From assembly GCA_019358945.1 (NCBI GenBank), contig JAHHIE010000005.1, forward strand, positions 124,001 through 188,000: a stretch of DNA of 64,000 nt, in the 5' to 3' direction. The stretch is from Stenomitos rutilans HA7619-LM2 (lineage in GTDB: Bacteria; Cyanobacteriota; Cyanobacteriia; Leptolyngbyales; Leptolyngbyaceae). Below are positions 63,401-64,000 of this stretch, in pieces (positions within the stretch are counted from its first letter, which is position 1; every line of letters begins with the position of its first letter). The notes under the pieces were generated by a model that saw only the letters and a program-made list of their open reading frames with translations, did no database searches and was not told where the DNA came from. Made by a program: the position numbers and the translations under genes.

Positions 63401-64000
63401 CTGCCTGCTTGCGCTCGGTAATGTCCTCACTCGTGCCTTCGTAATACAGCAGTTCGCCTTGTGGACTATAGACGGCGCGCGCATTCTCTGAAACCCAGAT
63501 GGTGCTCTGATCTCTGCGATACACTTGCGACTCAAATTTCGCGACTGTCCCATGCCTCTGTACAAGGCGGCTGAACTCAGCGCGTCGAGTGGGATCAACA
63601 TAAAGCTGATGCGCAATATCGGTCAAGGTTGCTATCAGTTCTTCTGGCGAGGCATAGCCATAGAGTTTTGCTAGCGCGGCATTGGCACTGAGATAGCGTC
63701 CATCAGGTGTGGATTGAAAGATGCCTTCGATCGCGTTTTCAAAGATGCTGCGATAGCGGGCTTCGGCTTGCTGCAAAGCTACCTCTGCTTGTCGTCGTTC
63801 TGCAATTTCTGCTTGCAACGTCACATTTGCCTGCGCCAATTCGGCTGTGCGTGCGATTACCTGTGCCTCTAGTTGCTCGTGGGTGGCTTTGAGCACGGCT
63901 TCAACCTGCTTACGCTGGGTAATGTCACGGCTCAGCTCCAAAATTGCCATTGGGTGACCGTGGTCGTCTCGCTGTAATGCCCATCGACTTTCCACCACGA
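60435..64000 (-). CDS. Hybrid sensor histidine kinase, PAS/GAF, 5' end beyond the window
   Basis: The gene enters from the right edge, so the N-terminus is missing. In order it has the end of a PAS domain, three further PAS/PAC units (about 85-200, 205-330, 330-450), two GAF domains (about 456-612 and 636-783), a HisKA domain with MSHELRTPLN (His near 826), a HATPase with N, G1 (DTGIGIA) and G2 (GTGLGLA) boxes, and a C-terminal receiver (phospho-Asp in VLMDVQL near 1117, Lys in LSKPV). The first GAF domain resembles phytochrome/CBCR GAFs but lacks the Cys-His bilin site. It signals through His-Asp phosphotransfer from unknown stimuli. Confidence 0.92.
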   Translation of the reverse strand, partial: VVESRWALQRDDHGHPMAILELSRDITQRKQVEAVLKATHEQLEAQVIARTAELAQANVTLQAEIAERRQAEVALQQAEARYRSIFENAIEGIFQSTPDGRYLSANAALAKLYGYASPEELIATLTDIAHQLYVDPTRRAEFSRLVQRHGTVAKFESQVYRRDQSTIWVSENARAVYSPQGELLYYEGTSEDITERKQAELALQQSEARYRAVVEDQTEMIDRFLPDGTITFVNDAYCRCHGKTREELIGQNFILLSPEHAREGIRRKIASLNRDCPAVTSDQLFITPDGEVRWHQWTDRILFDEQGKVIEFQATGRDITEQKQAEQALRESEAKNSALLHVIPDFWIRHHRDGTNLDCKTDTASELALPIDQLIGRKFQEYLPPALAQQRLKYIERTLETGELQTFEYQIEINGEWREQESRMVVCGKDEVLAIERNITDRKQAEARLWQQAERDRLLGTIALHIRQSLDLEEILQRTVAEVRQFLQIDRVLIYHFATGCEGALVADAVAPEWNIHTEDSPHYVWYHDRTALYNQGKTHIVNDTAQLGLSADYLEIMQRLHIKAKVVVPIMQSDQLWGILAVHQCSSTRQWQPFEIALLEPLATQVAIAIQQAQLFSQVQQQAQREQLLNQISQTINSSFDADYILQEIANLTGASFKVDRVLILTIADEVYVRNEWRANDQVISQLSLKAPLSEWPDLLDANSDFYQRRVFHAPDYSQVQWTKVRQQQMEQGQTVSVLASPILIHGQLFGSIALQTTTSHRTFTDEDIQLLQRIADQAAIAISNAQSYERLEHLVKERTQELEHEKLLSEAANRAKSEFLATMSHELRTPLNAILGLSQLLEQQIFGALNAKQAEYVNHIHTSGEHLLLLINDILDLAKVESGQDTLNLISINVLDLCSYCLTLVREQAYDRGLQLNSQFDHAVNTCIADERRLKQILINLLSNAIKFTPAGTVSLIVEKRSHGTAFTIADTGIGIAAEQLPLLFMPFSQLDSQLNRQYAGTGLGLALSRNLARLHDGDITVTSILGSGSRFTLYLPDPPVVETPSPLAPVASPTAKELYAQSWSSRRILIVEDDPCSAIVLQDYLHAFGHQVEHLTDGDHFLEMVQHLQPHLVLMDVQLGSGRTGLELLAELRTQPKLCHIPVIMVTAMVMAGDREKFITAGANDYLSKPVALRELEELLLQYF

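Overview
The window is chromosomal DNA of a cyanobacterium, probably filamentous. The palindrome GCGATCGC (HIP1) recurs throughout. The gene set includes NDH-1 subunits (ndhA-I-G-E), a homolog of the orange carotenoid protein C-terminal domain, a DUF98 chorismate lyase of the plastoquinone pathway, a Tic20-like protein, a DUF3747/SLH surface protein, TPR-linked Ser/Thr kinases and large PAS/GAF hybrid kinases. Heptanucleotide tandem repeats and short inverted-repeat (MITE-like) elements in the gaps are also typical. No rRNA, tRNA, prophage, CRISPR array or intact transposase was found. Names beyond core enzymes rest on motif recognition by eye, because no database search was possible.

Layout. 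0-9 kb: aroH chorismate mutase, sppA, a DMT exporter coupled to a GT4 glycosyltransferase, a gap with nested MITEs and two tandem small-RNA units, a HAS-barrel-like protein, an apparently exported pterin dehydratase, a STAS protein that seems to start at ATT, and carA. 9-20 kb: a retropepsin-like lipoprotein, trpD, a CsbD-like protein, a polysaccharide export operon (SLBB export protein, Wzc-like chain-length protein, GT2), then an operon of a thioredoxin-reductase-like flavoprotein, a coiled-coil protein and an unknown protein, and rpsF. 20-34 kb: FAH-family enzyme, Tic20-like protein, chorismate lyase, FAD oxidase, YggT, a CTDH/peptidase C15 pair, an SLH protein, an exported EndoU nuclease beside a PLD-family protein, a broken Uma2 gene and a SWIM zinc-finger protein. 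34-46 kb: a Crp/NtcA-type regulator, an orphan DALR protein, folP, membrane proteins, obg, a beta-lactamase-fold serine hydrolase, trmJ carrying a repeat-encoded insertion, isoaspartyl peptidase and nadK. 46-64 kb: ndhA-I-G-E, gltA, a TPR Ser/Thr kinase converging on a SLOG(LSDAT)-SLATT pair, nnr, pcp, a SPOR-like protein and a partial hybrid histidine kinase that runs off the right edge.

The points most worth a second look are these. (1) An LSDAT-type SLOG gene lies next to a protein with two two-helix membrane modules of SLATT/DUF4231 type, a predicted nucleotide-sensor plus membrane-effector module that resembles a split TRPM architecture. (2) Two 80-nt small-RNA genes repeat with a 165-bp period, and each has a CRP-type operator centred about 62 bp upstream of the predicted start. 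(3) The STAS gene has a strong Shine-Dalgarno sequence in front of ATT and no standard start that keeps the fold intact. (4) Heptamer repeats inside trmJ encode an 80-residue linker. (5) A possible three-way-junction RNA lies between gltA and ndhA.
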